From an uncultured Proteiniphilum sp. (lineage in GTDB: Bacteria > Bacteroidota > Bacteroidia > Bacteroidales > Dysgonomonadaceae), in assembly GCF_937873925.1 (NCBI RefSeq), contig NZ_CALNAT010000062.1, positions 1-45,680 on the forward strand: a DNA stretch of 45,680 nt. Direction: 5' to 3'. The first letter of the stretch is position 1. Each line of letters begins with the position of its first letter. The translations under genes were made by a program, and so were the position numbers. The notes under the pieces were generated by a model. The model was not told the DNA's origin. It saw only the letters and a program-made list of their open reading frames with translations, and searched no databases. Positions 16,644 to 24,896 of this stretch are shown piece by piece.

Positions 16644-17798
16644 TTATCTTTTAATAATTTTTCCTTTGATCATCCATATACCGATCTTATCGGAACTAAA
16701 ATTTGTAGAGGCTAAAGCAGCGACAGTATTATTCCCCAAATCATAGAGCGCATTCCATTTGGCTTCTTTAGACAATGGTACATCAAAAGGCTGTGACGGA
16801 TTTCCGAAATCAGAGGGACGATCACTCACCACAACCTCCATAGTAGATAATTCCCAGTCGGAAGTCCTGTTTTCCGTAGTCTGGTACGAAAGCAGAAAGA
16901 GATTTTTATCGGTACGAATCAGGTAAGGCGCCCCGGCATAGACCTCCCCGGCCAGAGGATATTTCAATGCCGAATAACGGTAAGGTGAATTTTCCAGAAC
17001 AGGGTTTACCCACGCTTGTTCAATTGAACTCTGCACCAGATACGGTTTAAATTGCTGCGACAGGTTATCTTCAATGGCAACATATATCTTGTTACCGTCA
17101 TGCACCGCGACCGGCATTCCGTCCCTTTTCCCTTTCCGGAAACAGACGGTGGTATGTTCTTCCGACCAGGAAGCGCCGTTATCGACGGAATAAATCATAG
17201 AGATCTCCTGTTCGTCGGAATCGCGATAAGGAGATTCATTGGCGAAATAAAGGTGCAACATCCCGTCGGGCAATATCAGGAAAGAAGGTTCCCAGCATCC
17301 GTCCCTGAAATAGGCGCCGGCCCGGTAAAGAATATTCGGTTCCGTCCATGTTGCTCCATCATCAGTACTTTTCTTTAGTGCGATAGAAAAAGGGTAAATC
17401 CCCTCTTTCTGCGGACGCAGATTACAAGCGAGAAGTATATCTCCGTTGGCAAGCCGGATTATTTCAGGATTGGCAATATTTACTTTTGTACTCTCACCTG
17501 TTTTTTCATCCGTATAGTTAAATCCTTCGTATGCCATTACAGGATCACTCCAGGTAATGCCTTCGTCAGCACTTCTTTTCAGCATCAGATCTCCTTTTCT
17601 ATTCTCGTATACCGTTATAAGAGAGTTATCTTTTAATCTCCGCATACGGGGATAGCCACCCTGATCTGCAATGCAGATCAGGGTGCTTTCGTCCCATTCA
17701 ATGAAATAATCCTGACTATTTTGTTTATTTCCGCTCTGGCAAGCAAGAAAAGAAAAAAATAGAAAAGGAAATAAAATCAATTGCCTAATATATTGCAT
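16644..17798 (-). CDS. Sialidase-fold (BNR/Asp-box) lipoprotein, GH93-like candidate
   Basis: Has 384 residues with lipobox FSFLAC (Cys20). Three Asp boxes (S-x-D-x-G-x-T/S-W) are visible: SADEGITW (76-83), STDDGATW (144-151) and SVDNGASW (204-211), marking a six-bladed sialidase-type propeller. GYPRMRRLKDNSL near residue 48 supplies an arginine like that of the superfamily. True sialidases need three arginines and a Tyr/Glu pair, which I cannot place here. Family 93 exo-1,5-alpha-L-arabinanases share the fold, and the GH43 neighbour favours that reading. The start overlaps the GH2 stop by 22 bases, so translation is probably coupled. Confidence 0.7.
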   Translation of the reverse strand: MQYIRQLILFPFLFFSFLACQSGNKQNSQDYFIEWDESTLICIADQGGYPRMRRLKDNSLITVYENRKGDLMLKRSADEGITWSDPVMAYEGFNYTDEKTGESTKVNIANPEIIRLANGDILLACNLRPQKEGIYPFSIALKKSTDDGATWTEPNILYRAGAYFRDGCWEPSFLILPDGMLHLYFANESPYRDSDEQEISMIYSVDNGASWSEEHTTVCFRKGKRDGMPVAVHDGNKIYVAIEDNLSQQFKPYLVQSSIEQAWVNPVLENSPYRYSALKYPLAGEVYAGAPYLIRTDKNLFLLSYQTTENRTSDWELSTMEVVVSDRPSDFGNPSQPFDVPLSKEAKWNALYDLGNNTVAALASTNFSSDKIGIWMIKGKIIKR

Positions 17799-19588
17799 AT
17801 TTCCTGATTCACTTTTCTTACTCTCTCCTCCTCTACTTTCACCAGCTTCCTGTCATAGGTCAATAATCCGTTTACTTCGACTTCGACATCGGTAGTCTGG
17901 GTATAAACAGCGGCAGAGAATCCTTGGCGGATCAGTTGTTTCAGTTGCTCAGCATATTTGACATACTCATCGGTCACCTCTTTGGCACTGTTGAACTGTA
18001 CATAGCCCCAGTTACGATCCGGTTCCCAGAGATGTTCTTTGTTAGCCCATCCGATTCCGCCGTATTCACCCAGTACAGTAGCACGCTGTGCATCATACAG
18101 ATAGAGTTGGGGAGCGGGGTATTGATGCAGGTCAAGTATATCTCCCACGGGATAATGATTACCGCCACTGGCCGGATTCACTAAGCGGGAAGGATCATAC
18201 TGCTTTGTCCAGTTGACAATCTCTACGGTTTTAAATTGTCCCCATGCTTCGTTGAAAGGCACCCAAACCCCTATCGATGGATAGGAATAAAGGTAATCCA
18301 TGATCTCTTTCCACTCCTTGCGGAAATTAGCCTCCGATTCCGCAGAACGAACTCTTTCCACACCGTCAAAATATTTCCGCATTTGCCATTCAGGCCCCCT
18401 GTCGCCATTGGGCATATCCTGCCAAACAATGATCCCGTGACGATCACAATGGGTGTACCAGCGAGCCGGCTCCACCTTCACATGTTTACGGATCATATTG
18501 AATCCGAGTTCTTTGGTTTTCACTATATCATATTCCAATGCCTCATCGGTGGGTGCAGTGTATAGTCCATCAGGCCACCATCCCTGATCGAGGGGTCCGA
18601 ACTGGAAAAGGTCCTTATTGTTTAACTGCAAGCGTACGATTCCTTTATCATCACGCTTCGTGGAATATTTACGCATAGCTGCATAGCTTTCCACCTTATC
18701 TAACTGCTTATTACCATCCCAAAGAGTAATTTCCAGATCATAAAGGTGCGGATTATCCGGCGACCAAAGTTTTACATTTTCAGGCATTGCTATTTCTACC
18801 GGCAGGTTGTTAATAGACTGTCCGGTAGCCACTACACGGGCACCTTCTTTTACTTTCACTTCTACTTTTGCCCCGGAAGTAGCCACATTCGCACTAGCCT
18901 GAACAGCCAGTATGTTTTTATCGATATCAGGGGTAATTTTGATATTTTCGATATATGTTTCGGGCACCGGCTCCAACCATACCGTCTGCCAGATCCCGGT
19001 CACCGGGGTATACCAGATACCTTCAGGCCTGTTCACCTGCTTTCCGCGGGGTTGGTATCCCTGATCCGTCGAGTCCCACACTTTCACTACCAGCGTGTTG
19101 TTACCGCTTGCCAAGGCAGGAGTAATATCAAAAGAGAAAGGAGTATAACCACCCGTATGCTGTCCTACTTTCACACCGTTCACCCAGACATCTGCTTTCC
19201 AGTCTACTGCCCCAAAATGAAGGAGTACTTTATTGTTTTTCCATTTGGAAGGCACGGTAAACTCGCGTTGGTACCACAACTCATTGTCGCTGCCAACCCG
19301 TTTTTGTACTCCCGAGAGGCTTGACTCTACCGCAAACGGCACCAGTATCTGTCCGTCGAAATTGTCCGGTTTTTGTTTCCCCACCGGCAGGATGGCATAA
19401 TTCCACAATCCATTAAGATTTTGCCATTCGCCACGCTCCATAATAGGTCTTGGATAGTCGGCCAACACGTTATTTACATCAATTTGTGATGCCCACCGGG
19501 TTTTAATTTTATCTCCCGCCGGCTGCCACTGGGCAAAAAGAGAGCCGGTTGCCAACAGAAAAAAGAATACGATCAGATTTGTTCTCAT
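17777..19588 (-). CDS. GH2 family glycoside hydrolase (beta-galactosidase-like), middle PUL
   Basis: Has 603 residues with a signal peptide ending in SLFAQ. In order: a jelly-roll sugar-binding domain (about 40-205, LNGLWNYAILP, VESSLSGV, DVWVNGVKVGQHTGGYTPF), an Ig-like domain (about 210-305) and a TIM barrel (about 310-600). The acid/base is Glu447 in WVPFNEAWGQF and the likely nucleophile is Glu508 in VLGEYGGIG. Family 2 is retaining and includes beta-galactosidases, beta-mannosidases and beta-glucuronidases; the exact sugar is not decidable. It is a close paralogue of the GH2 at 31875 but lacks that protein's C-terminal extension. A 166-base spacer after the sensor gene may hold its own promoter. 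Confidence 0.93.
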   Translation of the reverse strand: MRTNLIVFFFLLATGSLFAQWQPAGDKIKTRWASQIDVNNVLADYPRPIMERGEWQNLNGLWNYAILPVGKQKPDNFDGQILVPFAVESSLSGVQKRVGSDNELWYQREFTVPSKWKNNKVLLHFGAVDWKADVWVNGVKVGQHTGGYTPFSFDITPALASGNNTLVVKVWDSTDQGYQPRGKQVNRPEGIWYTPVTGIWQTVWLEPVPETYIENIKITPDIDKNILAVQASANVATSGAKVEVKVKEGARVVATGQSINNLPVEIAMPENVKLWSPDNPHLYDLEITLWDGNKQLDKVESYAAMRKYSTKRDDKGIVRLQLNNKDLFQFGPLDQGWWPDGLYTAPTDEALEYDIVKTKELGFNMIRKHVKVEPARWYTHCDRHGIIVWQDMPNGDRGPEWQMRKYFDGVERVRSAESEANFRKEWKEIMDYLYSYPSIGVWVPFNEAWGQFKTVEIVNWTKQYDPSRLVNPASGGNHYPVGDILDLHQYPAPQLYLYDAQRATVLGEYGGIGWANKEHLWEPDRNWGYVQFNSAKEVTDEYVKYAEQLKQLIRQGFSAAVYTQTTDVEVEVNGLLTYDRKLVKVEEERVRKVNQEICNILGN

Positions 19589-19643
19589 ACGTTTGACTTG
19601 TTAAAATATTTATGTGTATTATATTGAATAAAGATTGATTTAA

Positions 19644-19665
19644 CAATTGTAAATTTCCCCTATAT
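19644..19665. promoter_or_regulatory. Candidate regulator motif upstream of GH2
   Basis: Minus-strand sequence ATATAGGGGAAATTTACAAT (19665-19646) lies 58-77 bases before the GH2 start. Its first ten bases recur exactly upstream of the sensor gene (23861-23870), and the GGGGAAATTTAC part resembles GGGAAAGTTGCC upstream of the middle susC. It could be a site for the AraC domain of the hybrid sensor. Confidence 0.3.
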
Positions 19666-19754
19666 CTTCAGAAATCACGAAAATAGTTAATTTCAGCATG
19701 ACAGTGCCGCACCAATTGTATCAAAATATATCAGTTTTATCTCACCCCTCTCTT

Positions 19755-22700
19755 TTATTCAAAATCTTTGGGTAAAATCCCGAATTGCTGTTGAAAACAC
19801 TTGGTAAAATAGGAAGGTGAATTAAAACCGACCATATAACAAATTTCATTCACTTTGTATACTTTTTCTTTGAGTAACTGCGCAGCTTTTTTCAGACGCT
19901 CTACCCTGATATATTCGTTGGGTGTCAAATCCAGCACACCTTTTATTTTCCGGTAGAAACTGGCACGGCTCATATTGAATTGTTCCGCTATATCTTCGAC
20001 AATAAAATCGGAGTTATCGAGATTTTCCTGTACGATGGCATGCAGTTTTTTGATAAACTCCTCATCCGACTTGCTCTGAACAATGCTACCGGCTCCTATA
20101 AACGGGTTTTGCAGAAACGTTTCACGCAGTTTTTCGCGACTTTCCAGTAAATTAGCAATCTGTGCCATCAACACCTCCAGCGAAAAAGGTTTATCTATAT
20201 AAGCGTCGGCTCCTGTTTCAAATCCCTGTACTCTGGATTCCACATTCACTTTGGCAGTCAACAGTATGACCGGGATATGACTGAATTCAATATCTGATTT
20301 GACCCGTCCGGTAAATTCCAGACCATCCATATCCGGCATCATCACATCGCTTACGATAAGATTCACCGTTGTCTCACGAAGTATTTCCAGCGCCTGTATT
20401 CCATTCTTTGCGGTCACCACATGGTAGTGGGGCGACAGAAATTTCTCTTCAAACTGCAACAATTCCAGATCATCATCTACGAGCAATAATGTAGCGGCGG
20501 CTGTTGTTCTAGTGGTCTTTCCCTTACTTTTTTCCGCCTCTTTGTCTTTTTCCGGTTCCCCTGTCGTTTCTGCCAATACTTCATCCACTTCACCTGCCGG
20601 GAGTATAAGATGGAAACATATCCATTCACTCTCCTCCTCTGCTTCCAGCACCAAATCACCTTTATGTAATTCTGCCAACGATTTGGAGAGTGCCAGGCCG
20701 ATCCCCGTTCCCGCCACCTTATGGTCTTTTTTCCTATCGACTTGTACAAACGGCTTAAAGATATCTTCCCGATATTTCTCAGGGATCTCTTCCCCGTCAT
20801 TTACCGTAACCAAATGGAACTGTTTATACTGCTCGCCCGTTACCGTATACGCTTCCACCCGCACATAACTCTCACAATATTTGACAGCATTGTTCAACAG
20901 ATTACTCAGGATTTTAAGGAAAGCTTCTTTATCCACTTTGATGAAGATATCCTTTTCAGGCAGAGTAAGTTCAAACTGTACTCCCCCTTGTTTAGCCAAA
21001 GGAGTAAACCGGAGGAAAGTGTCACGAATCAATTCCGACACATTTATCCTATGCAGGTTCAGGGAATAGGCATCCGACTCGGTTTTCCGAAAATCAAGCA
21101 GTTGGTTGGTAAGATTAAGCAAGCGGTCGGTATTCTTACTCATGATCTGGAGGTTCTCCTTCACCTCGTCCGATACCTGCCCGGTCATGATCACATGACT
21201 GAGCGGCGCTTTGATCAATGACAACGGTGTACGTATCTCGTGTGCCACATTGGTGAAAAAATCGATCTTCGAACGGTATAGTTCCCGCTCTTTCTGTTGC
21301 TCGAAATCTCTCATCCGTTCCTGTTCCCTCAACCGGTTGCGCAGGTAAAAAAAGCGTGTAAAAAAGAATATCCCCGTAAGTAGCAACAGGAAATAGAGAA
21401 GGTAAGCCCACCCGTTTAACCAGAAAGGGGGACGGATATCTATTGAAAGTCTTTTCACACTTTTGACGGGCTCATTTCCATCTTCACCTGCAAAACCCAG
21501 CAAAAGTTCATAATTTCCGGGTTTCAGGTTTGAATAAACAATAGTCTGTTGATCTGCTGCCTGAAGCCATTTTTTATCGAGCCCCTCCAACCGGTAAAAG
21601 ACCCTGTCTGTATGCGAACCGGAGTAATTCAGCACAGCATACCGCAAACTAAGAGAATTCTGATGATGCGGTAAGCTCAGTCTATCTGTATATAAAATGC
21701 TCTGCTTTATAGGTGACCCGTTATCCGAAGGGGTCATCCTTACATTATTAATAAAAAGATCAGTGAGGACAAGAGGTGCAACCGACTGGGACTCTTTAAA
21801 AGTTGAAGGATTAAACCGTACAAAACCATCAAGCGATCCAAAATAAATATGGCCGTTCGATGTTTTATAACTTGATTGATAATTGAATTGATTTGTTTTT
21901 AATCCGTTGGTAACATGATAATTTTTAAAAGTACCCTTCTGCGGATCAAATTGGACAAGTCCTGAATTGGTGGACAACCAGAGGGTTCCTTCATCATCAT
22001 CTACAATCTGGTACACCACGTCATTCGGTAAGCCATTCAAACTATTGAACGTTGAAAATGTTTCGGACTCTCTGTCAAAGAGACAAAAACCCCCTCCCTG
22101 CGAGGTGATCCACAATCTGCCTTTACTATCTTCAAAGACACTGGTTGCTTTATTATAAGGAAGGCTGTGTTCATCCGAAGCATTATGCTGAAAAATTTTC
22201 CAGTCGTTCGTGGCAGGATCGAATCTGTAAAGACCGTCTAAAAAAGTGGATATCCAAATCAACCCATAGCTATCCTCAAAAATATCCATTATGGACATCC
22301 CTTTCATCTCTTTTACCTGTCTGAAATGATCCTTTTCATAATCATAAGTATCCACCCCTGACAGCGTACCCACCCACAACAGTCCCTGCCTGTCCTTACA
22401 CAATGCGAACGGACTGTTTTGACTGATCGTATTCGGGGTATCCGATTGTGTATAAGTTATCAATTCTCCGCTTTTTGTATTGTATCTGACCAATCCTTTG
22501 GAGTAGGAACCGATCCAGAGATAGTCCCCATCGCTCAACAAAGCATGTATATTGGTATATAACGACCTCAACGGTAGGGGTAACGGTTGAAAAGTGTCAG
22601 TTACAGGGTCAAACAGATTGAGTCCGCCATCTTCCGTCCCGATCCATATTTTACCGTCGGGCGCACTGCAAAATTCTCTGACCCGCCGGCCTTTCATATT

Positions 22701-23777
22701 ATTTCTGTCGGCTATCGGATAAAACAGATCGAAGCTATTATACCGGTTTGCGTAATAATTCACTCCTCCAAAATATGTTCCTACCCAAATTCCTCCGTCC
22801 CGGTCCTTATAGATAGAATAAATAGCATTATCGGAGAGGGAATAAGGCATTGAGTTGTTGTGCCGCAAATTGGTCACCTCCTCTGTTTCGGTATCATAGA
22901 TATAGATCCCCGACTCCGTACCGATCCAAAGGGTATTTGGATCAACTCTTCTTATACACCGGGCAAAAACAGGTTCCCCGCCGGCATCTTCACTTAATAA
23001 GATACGGTGTGTTCTATTAATCGTGTTAATGCCGATTACTCCTTTTTGCGATGTAGCCAACAACAGATAGTTATACCGGTCGGCTATCACATTCAGCACC
23101 TCTCCCACATGATAGAAAAGTTCCTTATCATCCACCAGGTGGAAAGGAGTAACTTCTCCTGTTTTCTTATCAATACGAAGGAATAGGGATGAATAAGGAA
23201 ATACCCATACGCCTCTATTGTTATCGGGACACAAACTGACCATTTTTAATCCATCCTCTACCAATGGTATAGTGTAAAAATTAAGTACATCCCCGGCAAT
23301 ATTATAGTGATAAATCCCCTTACCTTCTACAGACATCCAGATATCGCCATCATGATCTGCGATCATTTCGGTAACAACACCGTCCACATAATCATCTTTA
23401 GGGGTTGTCTTGTTAAAACGATAAAATTTCTCTTGCAGTACATCATAAATATAGACACCATTCTCTGTTGCGACCCAGATATTATCATTTTTATCCTGCA
23501 ATATACGGTGAAAAACATTGTCATTTAAATCACTTTCGGGTGAAAATTTAAACACCTTGAACGAGGTACCGTCAAATCTGTTCAGCCCGTCTTTCGTACC
23601 GAACCACATAAAACCCCGGTTATCCTGAAAGATAGAACGAACCGTATTTTGCGACAGACCGTTATTGATATTATAATGTGTGAATGTGTAGTCAGGGGAA
23701 CCGGATAAACGGCTGCCACTAAAGAAGATCATGCCCCACAACAAGACAAAAAGAGTAAATAACCTTATCATTTTCAT
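19755..23777 (-). CDS. Hybrid two-component system regulator (one-protein sensor and AraC-type activator)
   Basis: Has 1340 residues from the ATG at 23777; a GTG start at 23795 is possible but gives a poorer signal. In order: signal peptide; two runs of Reg_prop propeller repeats (to about 700, many with DNNGxxWxGTxxG-like blocks such as DRDGGIWVGTYFGG); a Y_Y_Y domain (about 710-775); a membrane helix (about 785-815); HisKA with the phosphorylated His846 in VAHEIRTPLS; HATPase (NNAVKY, GTGIGLALSKS); receiver with phospho-accepting Asp1144 in VSDVMMPDMDG; and an AraC helix-turn-helix (about 1240-1340, FNMSRASFYRKIKG, VGFNSPSYFTKCF). These proteins bind oligosaccharide in the periplasm and activate the neighbouring PUL, here presumably the genes on both sides. 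Confidence 0.97.
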   Translation of the reverse strand: MKMIRLFTLFVLLWGMIFFSGSRLSGSPDYTFTHYNINNGLSQNTVRSIFQDNRGFMWFGTKDGLNRFDGTSFKVFKFSPESDLNDNVFHRILQDKNDNIWVATENGVYIYDVLQEKFYRFNKTTPKDDYVDGVVTEMIADHDGDIWMSVEGKGIYHYNIAGDVLNFYTIPLVEDGLKMVSLCPDNNRGVWVFPYSSLFLRIDKKTGEVTPFHLVDDKELFYHVGEVLNVIADRYNYLLLATSQKGVIGINTINRTHRILLSEDAGGEPVFARCIRRVDPNTLWIGTESGIYIYDTETEEVTNLRHNNSMPYSLSDNAIYSIYKDRDGGIWVGTYFGGVNYYANRYNSFDLFYPIADRNNMKGRRVREFCSAPDGKIWIGTEDGGLNLFDPVTDTFQPLPLPLRSLYTNIHALLSDGDYLWIGSYSKGLVRYNTKSGELITYTQSDTPNTISQNSPFALCKDRQGLLWVGTLSGVDTYDYEKDHFRQVKEMKGMSIMDIFEDSYGLIWISTFLDGLYRFDPATNDWKIFQHNASDEHSLPYNKATSVFEDSKGRLWITSQGGGFCLFDRESETFSTFNSLNGLPNDVVYQIVDDDEGTLWLSTNSGLVQFDPQKGTFKNYHVTNGLKTNQFNYQSSYKTSNGHIYFGSLDGFVRFNPSTFKESQSVAPLVLTDLFINNVRMTPSDNGSPIKQSILYTDRLSLPHHQNSLSLRYAVLNYSGSHTDRVFYRLEGLDKKWLQAADQQTIVYSNLKPGNYELLLGFAGEDGNEPVKSVKRLSIDIRPPFWLNGWAYLLYFLLLLTGIFFFTRFFYLRNRLREQERMRDFEQQKERELYRSKIDFFTNVAHEIRTPLSLIKAPLSHVIMTGQVSDEVKENLQIMSKNTDRLLNLTNQLLDFRKTESDAYSLNLHRINVSELIRDTFLRFTPLAKQGGVQFELTLPEKDIFIKVDKEAFLKILSNLLNNAVKYCESYVRVEAYTVTGEQYKQFHLVTVNDGEEIPEKYREDIFKPFVQVDRKKDHKVAGTGIGLALSKSLAELHKGDLVLEAEEESEWICFHLILPAGEVDEVLAETTGEPEKDKEAEKSKGKTTRTTAAATLLLVDDDLELLQFEEKFLSPHYHVVTAKNGIQALEILRETTVNLIVSDVMMPDMDGLEFTGRVKSDIEFSHIPVILLTAKVNVESRVQGFETGADAYIDKPFSLEVLMAQIANLLESREKLRETFLQNPFIGAGSIVQSKSDEEFIKKLHAIVQENLDNSDFIVEDIAEQFNMSRASFYRKIKGVLDLTPNEYIRVERLKKAAQLLKEKVYKVNEICYMVGFNSPSYFTKCFQQQFGILPKDFE

Positions 23778-23860
23778 TTCAAAAAAATATAACACCGTCC
23801 ATTCTTATCTATACCATTTCTCCAGCAACTGCCTCAACGGATATGACGCCGTTATATATA

Positions 23861-23870
23861 TCCCCTATAT
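23861..23870. promoter_or_regulatory. Motif shared by the sensor-gene and GH2 upstream regions
   Basis: ATATAGGGGA on the minus strand, 84-93 bases before the sensor ATG, is identical to bases 19665-19656 upstream of GH2. Similar distances to the two starts make a shared regulator site plausible. Confidence 0.25.
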
Positions 23871-24131
23871 TTCGAGGGCTAAAAATAATAAAAAAAAGGG
23901 GAATAGCCTTTGTAACCGGATTATTTTATCTTGTCGGCACTACTCCCTTTCTGCTCTCAAACGGTATTATTCGGTGAGATCCATATTCTAGACAGGGAGT
24001 GCCGATATCCTCAAACGCTTTCGCTATAGGGTGGAGAGATGAGGCTCGTTCGGTGTACCGAAACAATATTATTCACAGAACAAGTGCATATATCAGTCTA
24101 TTCATTTTCATCTTTACAATTATTAAACAAA

Positions 24132-24166
24132 CAAGAGGTTATAATTTTTTGGATTACAACCCCTCG
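24132..24166 (-). terminator. Intrinsic terminator after the DUF3823 gene
   Basis: In minus-strand RNA the arms (24166-24153 and 24145-24132) form a 14-pair stem, four pairs of which are G-U, around a 7-base loop, followed by TTTGTTTAAT. It begins 20 bases after the stop at 24187. On the plus strand several pairs become mismatches, so it works in the minus direction and ends the susCD unit before the sensor gene. Confidence 0.65.
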
Positions 24167-24186
24167 TTTTTCGATTTAATTATATG

Positions 24187-24870
24187 CTATTTCAATTGAA
24201 CAATTTTAGAATATATGGCCTGATCTGCCCCAATAGTTCTTACGCCTACTCTGGCAAAAAGGTATTTAGCTGAAGTAAATTCGTTATTACCCGCCATATC
24301 CATTGACAAGGTCAATGTGCCGGCCTGTAGGTCTTGAAAGTCCTTACGGGCAATATTTGACACATCGTCCACAAAAGCGGTCTTGCTTACCAATAAAGAT
24401 ACATAGTCTATTTCAGCTGTACTTACTATCTGCGTTACATCAAAGGTCGCATTCAATACTGAACCACTTAGCGTTAACGACTCATCGGATATGGTAAAAT
24501 AAGGGGTTACTTTCACTTCCACATTGGTCGATCCTTGGAGGTTGATGACAACTGTATCACGCGCATTCACCCAGGGGCCATTCTGGTTTCGGGTTACCAA
24601 TTTATATTCACCATCAAAGAGGGTCGCCTGAAAAGTGCCATCCTGCTTCACATACACCGGGATATGGTCTCTCAGTTCATATCCGTCCTGATAAAGCTGC
24701 AATTGTATTGCTTCTCCGGTTCCGCGTACTCCCAACGCTTCCCCGTCATAGGTTACTTTGCCCTGCAATACCGACTCGGGGGCATCATAATTATCAAAAC
24801 CACAGGCGATAAGTATCATAGCCACCGTCGTAATTATTAAGAAGTATTTATAAAGTCTCATATTTATCAT
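24187..24870 (-). CDS. DUF3823-type surface lipoprotein following SusD
   Basis: Has 227 residues with lipobox MILIAC (Cys23). The segment DNYDAPESVLQGKVTYDGEA after the cysteine and a following beta domain (IQLQLYQDGYELRD, KQDGTFQATLFDGEYKLV) match the DUF3823 family, a small two-domain surface protein found after susD in many PULs. The C-terminal half (about 125-227) is a second beta domain. The family's function is unproven; glycan binding is the usual guess. It starts 26 bases after susD and is followed by a terminator. An ATG at 24861 is an alternative start. Confidence 0.8.
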   Translation of the reverse strand: MINMRLYKYFLIITTVAMILIACGFDNYDAPESVLQGKVTYDGEALGVRGTGEAIQLQLYQDGYELRDHIPVYVKQDGTFQATLFDGEYKLVTRNQNGPWVNARDTVVINLQGSTNVEVKVTPYFTISDESLTLSGSVLNATFDVTQIVSTAEIDYVSLLVSKTAFVDDVSNIARKDFQDLQAGTLTLSMDMAGNNEFTSAKYLFARVGVRTIGADQAIYSKIVQLK

Positions 24871-24896
24871 CTTTTACAAATTTACACTTAATACTA

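Larger units (their letters stand above)
23778..24186. other. Spacer upstream of the hybrid sensor gene
   Basis: About 400 bases without a supported gene. It contains the terminator of the susC-susD-DUF3823 unit (24132-24166), a 14-base interrupted palindrome TTCGGTGTACCGAA (24049-24062), and TCCCCTATAT (23861-23870), which is shared with the GH2 spacer. Near-matches to a -7 element exist (TACCGTTTG on the minus strand), but none fits the TAnnTTTG spacing exactly. Confidence 0.5.

Noticed and set aside
16644..17798. True sialidase (GH33) reading of the Asp-box protein
   Set aside because: The arginine triad and the Tyr/Glu pair of sialidases cannot be placed and the operon context is arabinan-like, so only the fold is claimed.
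18746..19324. Plus-strand open frame of 192 codons
   Set aside because: It lies wholly antisense to the well-supported GH2 gene, has no recognisable domain and a composition typical of a shadow frame.
20721..21221. Plus-strand open frame of 166 codons
   Set aside because: Antisense to the kinase part of the hybrid sensor; no family features.
23934..24010. Inverted pair TCGGCACT/AGTGCCGA around a 50-base segment, looked at as insertion-sequence ends
   Set aside because: No transposase frame or target-site duplication lies between or beside the arms, and the segment is too short for a mobile element.
24049..24062. Interrupted palindrome TTCGGTGTACCGAA
   Set aside because: Only one copy is present in the window and it lies far (about 270 bases) from the sensor start, so I do not call it an operator.
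24073..24111. Minus-strand mini-frame MKMNRLIYALVL resembling the sensor's start MKMIRLFTLFVL
   Set aside because: It could be the scar of a duplicated sensor start or a leader peptide, but 12 residues of hydrophobic start sequence are too few to separate from chance.
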